A stretch of 28,251 bases of DNA from contig CALAUH010000323.1 of NCBI GenBank assembly GCA_937892225.1, positions 1-28,251 on the forward strand, written 5' to 3'. The notes below the pieces were generated by a model. It made no database searches. It was not told the origin of the DNA and saw only the letters and a program-made list of their open reading frames with translations. Origin of the DNA: an uncultured Treponema sp. Lineage in GTDB: Bacteria; Spirochaetota; Spirochaetia; Treponematales; Treponemataceae. Each line of letters starts with the position of its first letter. Within the stretch, counting starts at the first letter, position 1. Shown here piece by piece: positions 1-9,154 of the stretch. The position numbers and the translations under genes are program-made.

Positions 1-616
1 TAGACATATATGGCCAATAATCCACCATTGATCCATCTACAGTTTTATTAACTAAATAATCTTCTAGAGCAGGAGTAACCATGTGATGAGAATTAGCAGC
101 AAATAAATTTAAATCTGCTTGAGATTGAGTAACTGGCCATAAAAAGGCTGATCCAAGAATAGCGATTGTGGATGCCACAATAACGTACCACATCGTCTTT
201 TTATCAAAGTACCATACTGCAATTGCAACAGGCACAACCATAATTACAGGTACATGGAAAGTCAAAGTACAATCTAAAGCTGCACAAACTAAGATTAGAT
301 TAGTTAATAAAGTATATTTAATAATTTGATTTCTATTTTGTTTCGTTTTTCTTGTAGTAAGAATAGTGACAGTGCTACTAAAACATAAGAAAGCAATAAC
401 TCCACATAATATAGAAGTCTTAACCATGTCTAAAAGAAATACTCTTGCAAAATTAAGAATCAAAACAAGGACAATCAAAATTCCAATAACAGCAAAAGTA
501 ATAGCTAAATTCTTATTAGCTTTAAGTTCACTACGAGCTTTAGCGTCATATGTTTTAGATAATTCTTCCTCGTATTCTCGTTTTAATTTTTTACCAAATA
601 ATTCTTTAGCAGACAT
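1..616 (-). CDS. Multi-pass membrane protein, N-terminal part (cut by window edge)
   Basis: An open frame of 205 codons starts at an ATG read from 616 and runs off the window edge without a stop. The ATG is preceded by a good ribosome binding site (AAGGAG, 7 bases away). The first ~37 residues are charged and likely cytoplasmic. About five hydrophobic segments follow (roughly residues 38-62, 68-87, 101-119, 121-137 and 142-160), then a polar stretch. It lies 40 bp downstream of the serine dehydratase gene on the same strand, with no terminator seen between them, so it is probably the third gene of that operon. I do not recognise the family. It could be the membrane sensor part of a larger signalling protein or a small transporter, but nothing visible decides this. 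Confidence 0.75.
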   Translation of the reverse strand, partial: MSAKELFGKKLKREYEEELSKTYDAKARSELKANKNLAITFAVIGILIVLVLILNFARVFLLDMVKTSILCGVIAFLCFSSTVTILTTRKTKQNRNQIIKYTLLTNLILVCAALDCTLTFHVPVIMVVPVAIAVWYFDKKTMWYVIVASTIAILGSAFLWPVTQSQADLNLFAANSHHMVTPALEDYLVNKTVDGSMVDYWPYMS

Positions 617-656
617 AATTTAACTCCTTTATTTAATTTATAAAAAGAATTGGATT

Positions 657-1853
657 TTATTTGTCCAATTCAGCAAGCCCTTTTAGACTTGTTTCTCTAT
701 ATCCAGCTTGAAGATCTCTACCAGTCTTTAACATTGTCTTAATAGTGTCATCTAAACTAATAATTGTATATTCGGATGGTATAATTTTTGCAAGTTGCGC
801 AGCGCTTTTAGCTTTCAAAGCATACATCGCATTTCTTTCTATACAAGGAACTTGTACTAAACCATGTATTGGGTCACAAGTTAATCCTAAAGAATGTTCC
901 AAAGCTATTTCTGCAGCTTGAGCAATTTTATGGTTTGGTAAATCTTTACAATATGCAATCATTGCAGCACCCATAGAGCATGCAACGCCAATTTCGGCCT
1001 GACAGCCAGCTTCTGCACCTGCAACAGAACCGTTTGTTTTACAAAGCATGCCAATTAGACCTGCTACAAGCATTCCATCAATACATTTTTCTATTGGTGT
1101 TCCTCTAGCTTCCAAGTATCCTAAACAACCTGGAATAACACCACAACTACCGGCAGTAGGAGCAATAACAATTTGTCCTCCACAAGCATTCTCTTCACTT
1201 GTTGCGGTCGCATATGTAGCCATAATTAATTCATAATTGCCTTTACGCATTGGTTGAGGATCAGCTTGAAGTCTACGATACATTTCTGGCGCTTTTCTTC
1301 TTAATCCTAAATCTCCAGGAAGTGGTCCCTCAGTACAACATCCTCTAACACTTGTTCCAAGCATAGCGTAGAAACATTTTTGTATATAATCTAATATGTC
1401 ATCATCTTCATATTTTTTAACATAATCCACTAAAGAAAGGCTATTTTTCGCGCAAAACTCTAATATTTCAGCCATAGAGTTATGTGGATATATGTCCTTT
1501 CCTATTTCATTTGCTTGGTCATTTATTATAATTGAGCCACCACCAATAGAAACTACTTTTTCTTTATATAATTTGCCTTTTTCAGTTACTTCAAAAATCA
1601 TGGTGTTAGGATGATCAGTTTTAGTAGTTAAATCAAAAACAATTTCATGTTTTACTTCTTTAAGATGAAGATCAATATAGTAATCTGTTAAATGGCCTTT
1701 GCCTGTCAAGGCTAAAGAGCCATATAAAATGACTTTTACATAATCCGGCTTTTTATATTTATCTAATATATATTGGACAGCCTTAACAGGACCCATAGTA
1801 TGAGAACTAGATGGGCCAAGACCTATCACAAATATTTCTTTAATCGATCGCAT
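657..1853 (-). CDS. sdaA: L-serine dehydratase (L-serine ammonia-lyase), single chain, iron-sulfur dependent
   Basis: This enzyme deaminates L-serine to pyruvate and ammonia, using a [4Fe-4S] cluster rather than PLP. The 398-residue protein starts with the beta-domain motif GLGPSSSHTMGP (residues 11-22). It continues with the alpha-domain motifs CCTEGPLPGDLG (172-183), PTAGSCGVIPG (232-242), GCQAEIG (283-289) and LTCDPIHGLVQVPCIERN (324-341). Cys284, Cys326 and Cys337 are spaced 42 and 11 residues apart, the spacing I recall for the cluster-binding cysteines of this family. Both domains lie in one chain, as in the E. coli SdaA type. The start lies 4 bp after the stop of the oxidoreductase gene, which indicates co-transcription and probable translational coupling. 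The product is likely cytoplasmic and used in amino-acid fermentation. Confidence 0.95.
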   Translation of the reverse strand: MRSIKEIFVIGLGPSSSHTMGPVKAVQYILDKYKKPDYVKVILYGSLALTGKGHLTDYYIDLHLKEVKHEIVFDLTTKTDHPNTMIFEVTEKGKLYKEKVVSIGGGSIIINDQANEIGKDIYPHNSMAEILEFCAKNSLSLVDYVKKYEDDDILDYIQKCFYAMLGTSVRGCCTEGPLPGDLGLRRKAPEMYRRLQADPQPMRKGNYELIMATYATATSEENACGGQIVIAPTAGSCGVIPGCLGYLEARGTPIEKCIDGMLVAGLIGMLCKTNGSVAGAEAGCQAEIGVACSMGAAMIAYCKDLPNHKIAQAAEIALEHSLGLTCDPIHGLVQVPCIERNAMYALKAKSAAQLAKIIPSEYTIISLDDTIKTMLKTGRDLQAGYRETSLKGLAELDK

Positions 1854-1857
1854 AGTT

Positions 1858-3909
1858 TTATAACTTCATTGCGACATCCCATGCTCGCCAAATAACTGTA
1901 CGTAGATTGCCTACACCATAACAGTCTCCAACAAAATGAACATGTCTCTTTTTATTAAATAAAGGAGCTGGATTATAACCAACACAAGAAATAATTGCGC
2001 TTGCAGGTATAATTTTGGTTTCTCCGTTTTGAGAAATTTCTATTCCTTTATCAGTACCTTTACTAATTGTGCTATTTAAATATACAGGTGCTTTCTTCCA
2101 AGCGATATATTCTCTTAAATAAGATGAATTAGCTAAACAAACTCCAGGTACGGCGATTAAGTCATTTTTCATATCTATAATTGATGGTTTCTTACCTTTT
2201 AATAGTAAATCATATGCAATTTCACACCCTGTAAGACCACCACCAATAATAACTGGATTTTCTCCAACATCAGCCTTACCTAAAAGGTAATCAACAGCAT
2301 CAATAGCATTTTCGCAGCCTGGTACTTTTAAGTGTTTTGCTTTAGCACCAGTTGCAACAATAATTTCATCAGCGTGAATTTCATCTAGATTTTTAATTTC
2401 GTGATTCAAAACGATTTTAATTGGATATTTTTTAACTTCTTTTTTATACCACTCAATTAGTTCTCTATCCTTTGATTTAAACGAAGGAGCTGCGGCAGCA
2501 ATAAATACACCACCAAGCTCATTACTCTTTTCATATAAAGTGACTTTATGGCCTCGTTTAGCGCAAACTAAGGCAGATTCCATTCCACCTATTCCGCCAC
2601 CAATTATTGCAATATCTTTAATAACGGAAGCACGTTTGATTTTATATTTCTTTGTTTGCATTGTTTCAGGATTCAATGCACATCTAGCCATATGAAGTGC
2701 GTCATTTAATGGTTGATCATTTGGAACTCCTTCATAATGTGCCATATTGAAACAACCATTATGGCAACAAATACATGGATGGATATCAGAAACCCTATCA
2801 TCCATTAATTTAGTAACCCATTCAGGGTCAGTAAGAAACGCTCTTGCTACGCCCATTCCATCAATCTTTCCTTCTTTAATTGATTTAGCGGCTACTTCTG
2901 GAGTCATCTTACCAGCGCATACTACAGGAATTGTTACAAACTTTTTAATATGTTCAACATACTCTAAGTTACAATTTTCTTTCATATATCCTGGCGGGTG
3001 AGCCCAATACCAAGCATCGTATGTTCCGTTATCACAGTTAAGCATATCATATCCAGCGTCTTGTAAATATTTAGCGGCTTTTTCACTTTCTTCCATATCA
3101 CGTCCAACTTCAACGTAATCTTCTCCAGGAAGAGCTCCTTTTCCAAAACCTTTTGTTTTTGATGTAACAGAATATCTTAATGATACAGGAAAATCTTTTC
3201 CGCAAGATTCTTTTATTGCTTTTACAATTTCAACCGGGAATCTATAACGGTTTTCAAAATTACCACCATATTCATCATCACGAAGATTTGTATATTTCAT
3301 TGTAAACTGGTCTAAAAGATATCCTTCGTGAACTGCATGAATTTCTACACCATCAACTCCAGCTTCTTTACAAAGTTTTGCAGTTTTAGCAAAAGCTTTT
3401 ATCATTTTCTGGATTTCTTTTTTTGTTAATGGTCTTGAAATACAATTTTCTTCCCATCTGTTTGGAGTTGCACTTGCACTTGCTGTAAGATAATCAACAT
3501 TCAAAATCGGTTTCATAACAAAACCAAGTGCTTTATTTTTACAGGCTTTTACCATTATATCATTTATAGCTAAACTTCTTCCAAAACCGGCTGTAAGCTG
3601 AATAAACATTTTTGCACCAGTTTTATGAAATTCATCCATAAATTTCTTCAATTCTTTAAATTTTCCTTTTCCCTGATAAAGCCATTTTCCTAAAATCATG
3701 TCGCGTATTGGAGCAATACCAGGTAAAATTAAACCGACATTATTTTTTGCTCTTTCTAAAAGAAAATTTGCTGCTTCTTTATCATAATGATTTGGTTCCA
3801 GCCATCCAAAAATTGAAGTTCCGCCCATTGATGTCATTACAATTCGATTTTTAATTTCTACATTACCTATTTTCCAGGGTGTAAAAAGTGGATCATACTT
3901 TTGTTCCAT
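1858..3909 (-). CDS. NADH:flavin oxidoreductase, enoate reductase / 2,4-dienoyl-CoA reductase (FadH/BaiCD-like)
   Basis: This 683-residue protein has the architecture of the FadH/BaiCD/BaiH group. An N-terminal old-yellow-enzyme TIM barrel (about 1-350) contains HAVHEGYLLDQF and DEYGGNFENRYRFP. An iron-sulfur cysteine motif follows (CICCHNGC, then a later C before ALNP). The C-terminal half carries two dinucleotide-binding folds: IIGGGIGGMESA for FAD and IIGGGLTGCEIA for NAD(P)H. The family reduces activated C=C bonds such as enoates, dienoyl-CoAs and bile-acid intermediates using FMN, 4Fe-4S and FAD. The substrate cannot be read from the sequence. Neighbouring sdaA suggests amino-acid or organic-acid fermentation. 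The start has a ribosome binding site (AAAGGAG) about 8 bases upstream. It is the first gene of a minus-strand operon. Confidence 0.9.
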   Translation of the reverse strand: MEQKYDPLFTPWKIGNVEIKNRIVMTSMGGTSIFGWLEPNHYDKEAANFLLERAKNNVGLILPGIAPIRDMILGKWLYQGKGKFKELKKFMDEFHKTGAKMFIQLTAGFGRSLAINDIMVKACKNKALGFVMKPILNVDYLTASASATPNRWEENCISRPLTKKEIQKMIKAFAKTAKLCKEAGVDGVEIHAVHEGYLLDQFTMKYTNLRDDEYGGNFENRYRFPVEIVKAIKESCGKDFPVSLRYSVTSKTKGFGKGALPGEDYVEVGRDMEESEKAAKYLQDAGYDMLNCDNGTYDAWYWAHPPGYMKENCNLEYVEHIKKFVTIPVVCAGKMTPEVAAKSIKEGKIDGMGVARAFLTDPEWVTKLMDDRVSDIHPCICCHNGCFNMAHYEGVPNDQPLNDALHMARCALNPETMQTKKYKIKRASVIKDIAIIGGGIGGMESALVCAKRGHKVTLYEKSNELGGVFIAAAAPSFKSKDRELIEWYKKEVKKYPIKIVLNHEIKNLDEIHADEIIVATGAKAKHLKVPGCENAIDAVDYLLGKADVGENPVIIGGGLTGCEIAYDLLLKGKKPSIIDMKNDLIAVPGVCLANSSYLREYIAWKKAPVYLNSTISKGTDKGIEISQNGETKIIPASAIISCVGYNPAPLFNKKRHVHFVGDCYGVGNLRTVIWRAWDVAMKL

Positions 3910-3951
3910 ACAAAAATCTCCTTTATGTTTTTTAACTCTTTCTCATTTAAA

Positions 3952-3957
3952 ATTATA
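3952..3957 (-). promoter_or_regulatory. Probable -10 element for the oxidoreductase-sdaA operon
   Basis: A perfect TATAAT on the minus strand lies 43 bases before the start codon at 3909, in the 73-bp gap after the ABC transporter gene. No good -35 is visible at 16-18 bp. Inferred from sequence alone. Confidence 0.45.
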
Positions 3958-3982
3958 AAGCATTTTTTTAAAAACACTAGTT

Positions 3983-6334
3983 TTAAATTTCACGACCCAT
4001 TTCTGCAATTGTTCGTTTACCATCCACAGTTTCTTTTCCTGTAAATGAAAATCCCTGTTTCTGCCAGAATTCAATTGCATCTGTATTTTCTTTGATAATG
4101 CTCAATCTTAAATAATCAAAACCCTGGCCTTTCATAGCAGCTCGTATATCTGCAAAAATTTGTGATCCAATTCCTTTTCCCTGTAAATTTGAATCAACAA
4201 TAAACCAGCCGATATAAGCATCATCTTTTTCCGGATAACCTGTAATTAAATCCAAAACTGCAGCAAGATGATTATCTTTATCATAAAAACCAACGAAATA
4301 TTTATCTTGTTTTGAACTTCCTTCTGGAACTTCACTAATTACGTCTGTTAAATTTCGTAAAGTTGGTTCTTTATGCATGTATCGATAATATCTTCTATTA
4401 TTTCTACATAAAACATAAACATCTCTGATTGCAGATTCTGTTATTCTACGAGTTTCATATTCTGAAGAAAGCATTGTAATATCAAAATCAGTTTCTTTAT
4501 TTCCATTTTCAATTGAAATAACTGTTCTGAATTGTGTTTCATACAAATCTTTATAAATTCCATCATGTGTTAGCAGTTCTTCATGTGTACCCTGTTCTGC
4601 AATAACTCCATTTGCTACAACCATGATTTTATCTGCTTTTAATATAGTAGATAATCTATGTGCAATTACGATGCTTGTTTTTCCTTTCATCATTGTTTCA
4701 AGTGCATCTTGTATTGCATTTTCAGAAATAGAATCCAAAGCAGATGTAGCTTCATCCAAAATCAAGATTTTTGGATTTTTCAAAATTACTCGTGCTATTG
4801 AAAGTCTCTGTTTTTCACCGCCAGATAATTTTAATCCACGGTTACCGACTTCTGTATTATATCCTTGTGGTTGACGTAAAATGAAATCATGAATACTTGC
4901 TTTTTTACAGGCTTCTTCAATTTCTTCCATTGTTGCATCTTCTTTTGCATATTTTAAATTATCTAAAATTGTTCCATTAAATAAATATGTATCTTGAGTT
5001 ACAACACCAATCTGTGAACGAAGATTTGTTAAATCCATGTCCTTTACATTTACACCGTCAATTGTTACTTCACCATCAATTGCATCATAAAGTCGAGGAA
5101 TCATATTAACAACTGTAGATTTTCCAGAACCAGAAGGACCTACAATTGCATACATTTTTCCACCTGGAACTGTAAAGTTAATGTCTGTTAATAAAGGTTT
5201 ATCTTCTGAATAACAGAATGATACATGTTTATAGACAATATCTTTTTCTGCTAAATCAACTTTCTTTCCATTTTCAGGATTTTTGATTGTAATAGGTCGG
5301 TCAAGATAATCAAAAATTCTGGAAAATAATGCCAAAGAACGTGTAAAATCTACACTGATATTTAATAAAGATTCGACAGGTCTGTACAAACGATTTATTA
5401 ATGCAACTGTTGCTGTAATAACACCGACACTTAATCCTAAATCTACTTTAGAAATTAAGAAGTATCCACCTGCTAAATAAATTAACAATGGTCCAATTTG
5501 TGTAAACATTCCCATTACAACAAAAAACCATTTTCCACTTCTAGATTCTTTAAGAGAAAGTTTTGTTACTTCTTTATTTACTTTTACAAAGTTATCATAT
5601 TCTTTTTGTTCTCTTGTAAAGATTTTAACAAGCATAGAACCACTTACACTTAAAGTTTCGTTTATAACCTGATTCATTTCATCATTTTTTGCCTGACTTT
5701 GTGTTGCCAATTTAAATCTTGTATTACCAACGACTCTCGAAGGTATAATCAATAAAGGAATTACTAAAATACCAATTATAGCCAGCTGCCAGCTCATCGT
5801 AAAAAGTGCAACACATGTTGTTACAATTGTCGCAATATTACTGACGACATTAGTTAAAGTTCCACTTACAACTGAACTTACACCACTAATATCTGTATTC
5901 ATTCGAGTAATAATATCACCCTGTTTTTCCGTAGTAAAAAATGCATGTGGCATCTGCTGTAAATGTCCATACATCTGATTTTTCATATCAAAAATAATTT
6001 GCTGAGAAATCCACGAATTTATATAACTTTCTATTACACTTATAACCTGACTTACAATAACTGCCAGAAAAGCGGCAATACAAAGCTGGATTAATTTTTC
6101 CATATCCTGATTTACTAAAGCCTGATCAACTATCTTTCCAGTAATAATAGAAGGAAGTAATCCTACCGCTGCTGATAATAAAATTGTGATTAAAACAAAA
6201 AAGAACTGTAACCAGTAAGGTGTTAAATATCCAGCAATTCTTTTTAATAATTTTTTTGTTACTTTTGGTTTATTTGCTTTTTCTTCTTCTGTTAAATGGC
6301 CTCTAGGTCCCAATGCATTCATTCCACCTGGCAT
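3983..6334 (-). CDS. ABC exporter half-transporter with C-terminal GNAT acetyltransferase domain
   Basis: A 783-residue fusion. Residues ~35-345 form a six-helix ABC exporter membrane domain. Residues ~365-600 form the nucleotide-binding domain, with Walker A GPSGSGKST (399-407), signature LSGGEKQ (503-509), Walker B ILILDEATSALD (523-534) and switch histidine H559. This is the usual length of an MdlB/MsbA/LmrA-like half-transporter. It then continues in frame, without a stop, into ~165 more residues that read as a GNAT N-acetyltransferase. These contain the acetyl-CoA loop LQGKGIGSQ (717-725) and the typical end FWQKQGFSFTG (756-766). The protein probably homodimerises in the inner membrane and exports a hydrophobic compound or peptide, and the fused domain may acetylate the cargo or another cytoplasmic substrate. 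The substrate is unknown. The start is supported by GGAGG 7 bases before the ATG. No partner half-transporter gene lies next to it. Confidence 0.92.
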   Translation of the reverse strand: MPGGMNALGPRGHLTEEEKANKPKVTKKLLKRIAGYLTPYWLQFFFVLITILLSAAVGLLPSIITGKIVDQALVNQDMEKLIQLCIAAFLAVIVSQVISVIESYINSWISQQIIFDMKNQMYGHLQQMPHAFFTTEKQGDIITRMNTDISGVSSVVSGTLTNVVSNIATIVTTCVALFTMSWQLAIIGILVIPLLIIPSRVVGNTRFKLATQSQAKNDEMNQVINETLSVSGSMLVKIFTREQKEYDNFVKVNKEVTKLSLKESRSGKWFFVVMGMFTQIGPLLIYLAGGYFLISKVDLGLSVGVITATVALINRLYRPVESLLNISVDFTRSLALFSRIFDYLDRPITIKNPENGKKVDLAEKDIVYKHVSFCYSEDKPLLTDINFTVPGGKMYAIVGPSGSGKSTVVNMIPRLYDAIDGEVTIDGVNVKDMDLTNLRSQIGVVTQDTYLFNGTILDNLKYAKEDATMEEIEEACKKASIHDFILRQPQGYNTEVGNRGLKLSGGEKQRLSIARVILKNPKILILDEATSALDSISENAIQDALETMMKGKTSIVIAHRLSTILKADKIMVVANGVIAEQGTHEELLTHDGIYKDLYETQFRTVISIENGNKETDFDITMLSSEYETRRITESAIRDVYVLCRNNRRYYRYMHKEPTLRNLTDVISEVPEGSSKQDKYFVGFYDKDNHLAAVLDLITGYPEKDDAYIGWFIVDSNLQGKGIGSQIFADIRAAMKGQGFDYLRLSIIKENTDAIEFWQKQGFSFTGKETVDGKRTIAEMGREI

Positions 6335-6352
6335 TTTTATCCTCCATTTAAA

Positions 6353-6381
6353 ATTATATATTCAAAATATCAATACGTCTA
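6353..6381 (-). promoter_or_regulatory. Probable promoter of the ABC-GNAT gene
   Basis: On the minus strand TAGACG (6381-6376) and TATAAT (6358-6353) are separated by 17 bp, and the start codon follows 18 bp later with a leader containing GGAGG. The -10 is perfect; the -35 matches 4 of 6. Confidence 0.5.
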
Positions 6382-6391
6382 ATAAATCTTA

Positions 6392-6420
6392 TTCCAACCT
6401 TAAAATATATATGTTATAAT
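6392..6420 (+). promoter_or_regulatory. Probable promoter with very short leader (DUF4838 gene)
   Basis: A perfect TATAAT at 6415-6420 lies 12 bases before the ATG at 6433, with a weak TTCCAA 17 bp upstream. The implied leader is about 6 nt, with no Shine-Dalgarno. Confidence 0.45.
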
Positions 6421-6432
6421 CCTTATAAATTA

Positions 6433-8172
6433 ATGAAAAAAAAGATTTTTATTTCCATTTTAATACTTTTCTCTTCTTTTCTTTATTCAAAAGATTTTTC
6501 GTTACCAAAAAATTCTTCTATTATAATAAGTGAAAATGCATCTGTAACTGAAAAATATGCTGCTCAAATTTTACAGACATATATTCAAAAATTTACACAT
6601 AAAAATATTAAAATAAATAAAGATTCAAATAAAAAATCTGCATTTGAAATTCTTGTTGGTAAAACAAACCGTATAAATTACCCTGACGAAATAATCACAG
6701 AAAATTCTTACAGAATAAAATCTTATGATTATAATGATTCTAAAAAAAAGAAATTTTTTACAGACGGAATATATATTATTGGTGGAGGTAATCGTGGAAT
6801 TATTTACGGAGTTTTTAGATTCTTAGAAGAATTCTGCGGATATAAATTTTTTTCAATTTCTCAAGGAATGATTACATCACAGACAAAATTTAGTTTTCCA
6901 ACAGAAATTGATATAACCTATGATGCATATTTTGAATACACAGAAACTGACTGGCTAAGTCCAAGAGATGTAACATATTCTTTAGCAAATGGATTAAACG
7001 GTGGTGAATGCAGAAAAATACCTGAAGAACAGGGCGGCTGTATAGAATTTTTAAGTTCATTCTGTCATACACTTACAAATGATTTTTGTAGTAAAGATAA
7101 ATATTTTTCAGAACATCCTGAATATTTTGCATTAGTAAATAAACGTAGACGCCCTTCACAGCTTTGTCTTACAAATCCAGATGTTTTTGATATTGTCTTA
7201 AATGAAGTTTTAGAATTATTAAAAGAAAAACATAATCCTGATGCATCTATGCAGATTATTTCTTTAACACAGGCAGATAACAGCGGATACTGCCAATGTA
7301 AAGAATGTTCAAAAATTGATAAAGAAAATAAATCACATTCAGGAACAATGATTTATTTTGCAAACAAAATAGCAGATGCAGTTAAAAAAGAAGGATATGA
7401 CAACGTTTTTATAGATACATTTGCTTATACTTATACAAGAAAACCTCCTGAAGTCATAAAACCAAATGATAATCTTATAATACGCTTATGTACAATCGAA
7501 TGTTGTTTTTCACATCCTCTTACTGACCCTAAATGTGAACAAAACGCTCAATTTATAAAAGATTTAGAAGACTGGCACAGACTTTCTAATCATCTTTATA
7601 TCTGGGATTATACAAATAATTATTTACATACAGTCGGACTTTTTCCAAATCTGAATGTCATCCAGAAAAATATTCAATGTTTTTATGAACACGGAGTTAA
7701 AGGTGTTTATGAAGAAGGAAACTATTATATAAATGAATGTAACAGCGAATTTGGTGAATTAAAAGCTTATTTAATTTCAAAATGTCTTCAAAATCCTTAT
7801 TGTAACTTTGAAGAAGAAAAAACTTTATTTTTAAAAGTCTTTTACGGTGATAAATACAAATTAATATCCGAGTTTTTAGATATAATCTGTGAAAATGCAG
7901 CAAAAAATCATTTAGGCATTTATCAGGGAATGAAAAAAACTCTTACACTTACAGAAAATCAGATTAAAAAATGCGATCAACTGTGGAAAAAAGCTAAAAT
8001 CGGAAATTCCGAATTTGTTCAGCAAAATATCTTACGTTCAGAATTAAGCTGGCGTTACTGGAAATATTGTAACAATAAAAGTGAATTTTCAAATCCAGAT
8101 ACTTACAGCGAATATGAAAAAATTCTCTTAAATGATTTAAAAAAATTTGGAGTTACAAGATTTAAAGAATAA
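6433..8172 (+). CDS. Secreted DUF4838-type (alpha-glucuronidase/GH20 N-domain-like) protein
   Basis: This 579-residue protein has an N-terminal signal peptide (MKKKIFISILILFSSFLYSK). The next ~140 residues resemble the small alpha/beta domain found before glycoside hydrolase barrels (ISENASVTEKYAAQIL ... IIGGGNRGIIYGVFRFLEE). The central part matches what I know of DUF4838, including CQCKEC (287-292), HPEYFAL (228-234) and acidic residues in GVYEEGNYY (424-432). It is probably exported and acts on or binds polysaccharide, but no activity is proven for this family as far as I know. The protein is rich in cysteine after the signal peptide. It stands alone between divergent and downstream promoters and has no Shine-Dalgarno. 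Confidence 0.75.
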   Translation: MKKKIFISILILFSSFLYSKDFSLPKNSSIIISENASVTEKYAAQILQTYIQKFTHKNIKINKDSNKKSAFEILVGKTNRINYPDEIITENSYRIKSYDYNDSKKKKFFTDGIYIIGGGNRGIIYGVFRFLEEFCGYKFFSISQGMITSQTKFSFPTEIDITYDAYFEYTETDWLSPRDVTYSLANGLNGGECRKIPEEQGGCIEFLSSFCHTLTNDFCSKDKYFSEHPEYFALVNKRRRPSQLCLTNPDVFDIVLNEVLELLKEKHNPDASMQIISLTQADNSGYCQCKECSKIDKENKSHSGTMIYFANKIADAVKKEGYDNVFIDTFAYTYTRKPPEVIKPNDNLIIRLCTIECCFSHPLTDPKCEQNAQFIKDLEDWHRLSNHLYIWDYTNNYLHTVGLFPNLNVIQKNIQCFYEHGVKGVYEEGNYYINECNSEFGELKAYLISKCLQNPYCNFEEEKTLFLKVFYGDKYKLISEFLDIICENAAKNHLGIYQGMKKTLTLTENQIKKCDQLWKKAKIGNSEFVQQNILRSELSWRYWKYCNNKSEFSNPDTYSEYEKILLNDLKKFGVTRFKE

Positions 8173-8260
8173 TAATTTTCTTAAATTTACTTCTTTTTTC
8201 TTGAATTATTACTTTTTTTAATCTAACATTAATTATCTAATAAATTTTATGGAGTTTTTT

Positions 8261-9139
8261 ATGAAAAAATTTTTATCAACAATTCTTTTGGTTTTAATTC
8301 CATGTATTTGTTTTGCAGGAGCAAAAAATAACAATACTGCTGAATTAAAAAGTCAAATTAATAAAATGAATCTTGCAGATGGAGAAGTTGTTTTCTTTGA
8401 TTTAGCAGAAAATTCAACAGAAAATTCTTTTACAGCAGATAAGTTTTATGCTGCAGATTTATTAATTAATATTAGCGGTGCATTTGAATTAAAATCATTA
8501 ATGTCAGATGAACAAATGGTTGATCTTGCAAAAGCATTAACTGTAAATATTAAAGTTAATCCAAAATCAGAAGATTCACGTGTAATTGTTGTTGGAAACG
8601 TTTTTGGAAAAAATAAACCTTTAGTTATCACTCTAAAAACTAATCCAAATAACATAAACGCATATATTTATTTTACTAATGGATATTTAAAAGATGACCA
8701 AATAAGATATTCATCAAAATATTTTGAAGTAAAAGACCAATCAATTTGTTTTTCAAGAATCCCTTTTGATAATGGTTCTTTCTTAGGAAACGGACGTGTT
8801 TCTGTAAAAGCTATAACTAATTCTCAAGACCTTTCTGATGTAGATAAAGCAAATCTTATAGATACAATTCTTTATAATCAGTTCCCTGAAGATGATGAAG
8901 TAGCTAAGGAAATTTATCTTGAATTATCAAAGAAAAATAATTTATACATTATGGCTAGAATCACAAAAGATTTAAACTATGGTCTTTATCTTTGTAAAAC
9001 AGGAAAATTAGTTGAAGCAGTCGAACACTTTAACAACATTGAATATAAAGATATTGAAGATGAAAATACTATTGCTTCATTAGAATATATTTTTAATAAC
9101 GATATTCCAATCATCTTGAATATTCTTGAAAATATGTAA
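8261..9139 (+). CDS. Exported protein of unknown function
   Basis: A 292-residue protein with a typical signal peptide (MKKFLSTILLVLIPCICFAG), probably cleaved near CFA-GA. I chose the ATG at 8261 because GGAG lies directly before it; an in-frame ATG at 8249 would put the signal peptide out of place and overlaps that ribosome binding site. The middle region is predicted to be beta-rich. The C-terminal third (about 210-292) is helical and repeat-like (YLELSKKNNLYIMARITKDL, GKLVEAVEHFNNI), resembling TPR-type helix pairs. No family is recognised. Its stop codon abuts the stop of the convergent HD-GYP gene. Confidence 0.8.
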   Translation: MKKFLSTILLVLIPCICFAGAKNNNTAELKSQINKMNLADGEVVFFDLAENSTENSFTADKFYAADLLINISGAFELKSLMSDEQMVDLAKALTVNIKVNPKSEDSRVIVVGNVFGKNKPLVITLKTNPNNINAYIYFTNGYLKDDQIRYSSKYFEVKDQSICFSRIPFDNGSFLGNGRVSVKAITNSQDLSDVDKANLIDTILYNQFPEDDEVAKEIYLELSKKNNLYIMARITKDLNYGLYLCKTGKLVEAVEHFNNIEYKDIEDENTIASLEYIFNNDIPIILNILENM

Positions 9140-9154
9140 TTATTTACCTATTTT
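9129..9154. terminator. Bidirectional stem-loop over two abutting stop codons
   Basis: AAAATATGTAA (9129-9139) and TTACCTATTTT (9144-9154) form an 11-bp inverted repeat with one mismatch and a TTAT loop. Each arm or loop covers a stop codon: 9137-9139 on plus and 9142-9140 on minus. It is A/T rich and ends in T-runs on both strands, so it can serve both convergent genes. Confidence 0.55.

Noticed and set aside
8171..8220. Terminator after the DUF4838 gene
   Set aside because: AATAATT/AATTATT gives only a 7-bp A/T stem with a 26-base loop, too weak to call.
8249..8260. Upstream ATG as start of the exported protein
   Set aside because: It overlaps the ribosome binding site of the ATG at 8261 and adds MEFF before the signal peptide.
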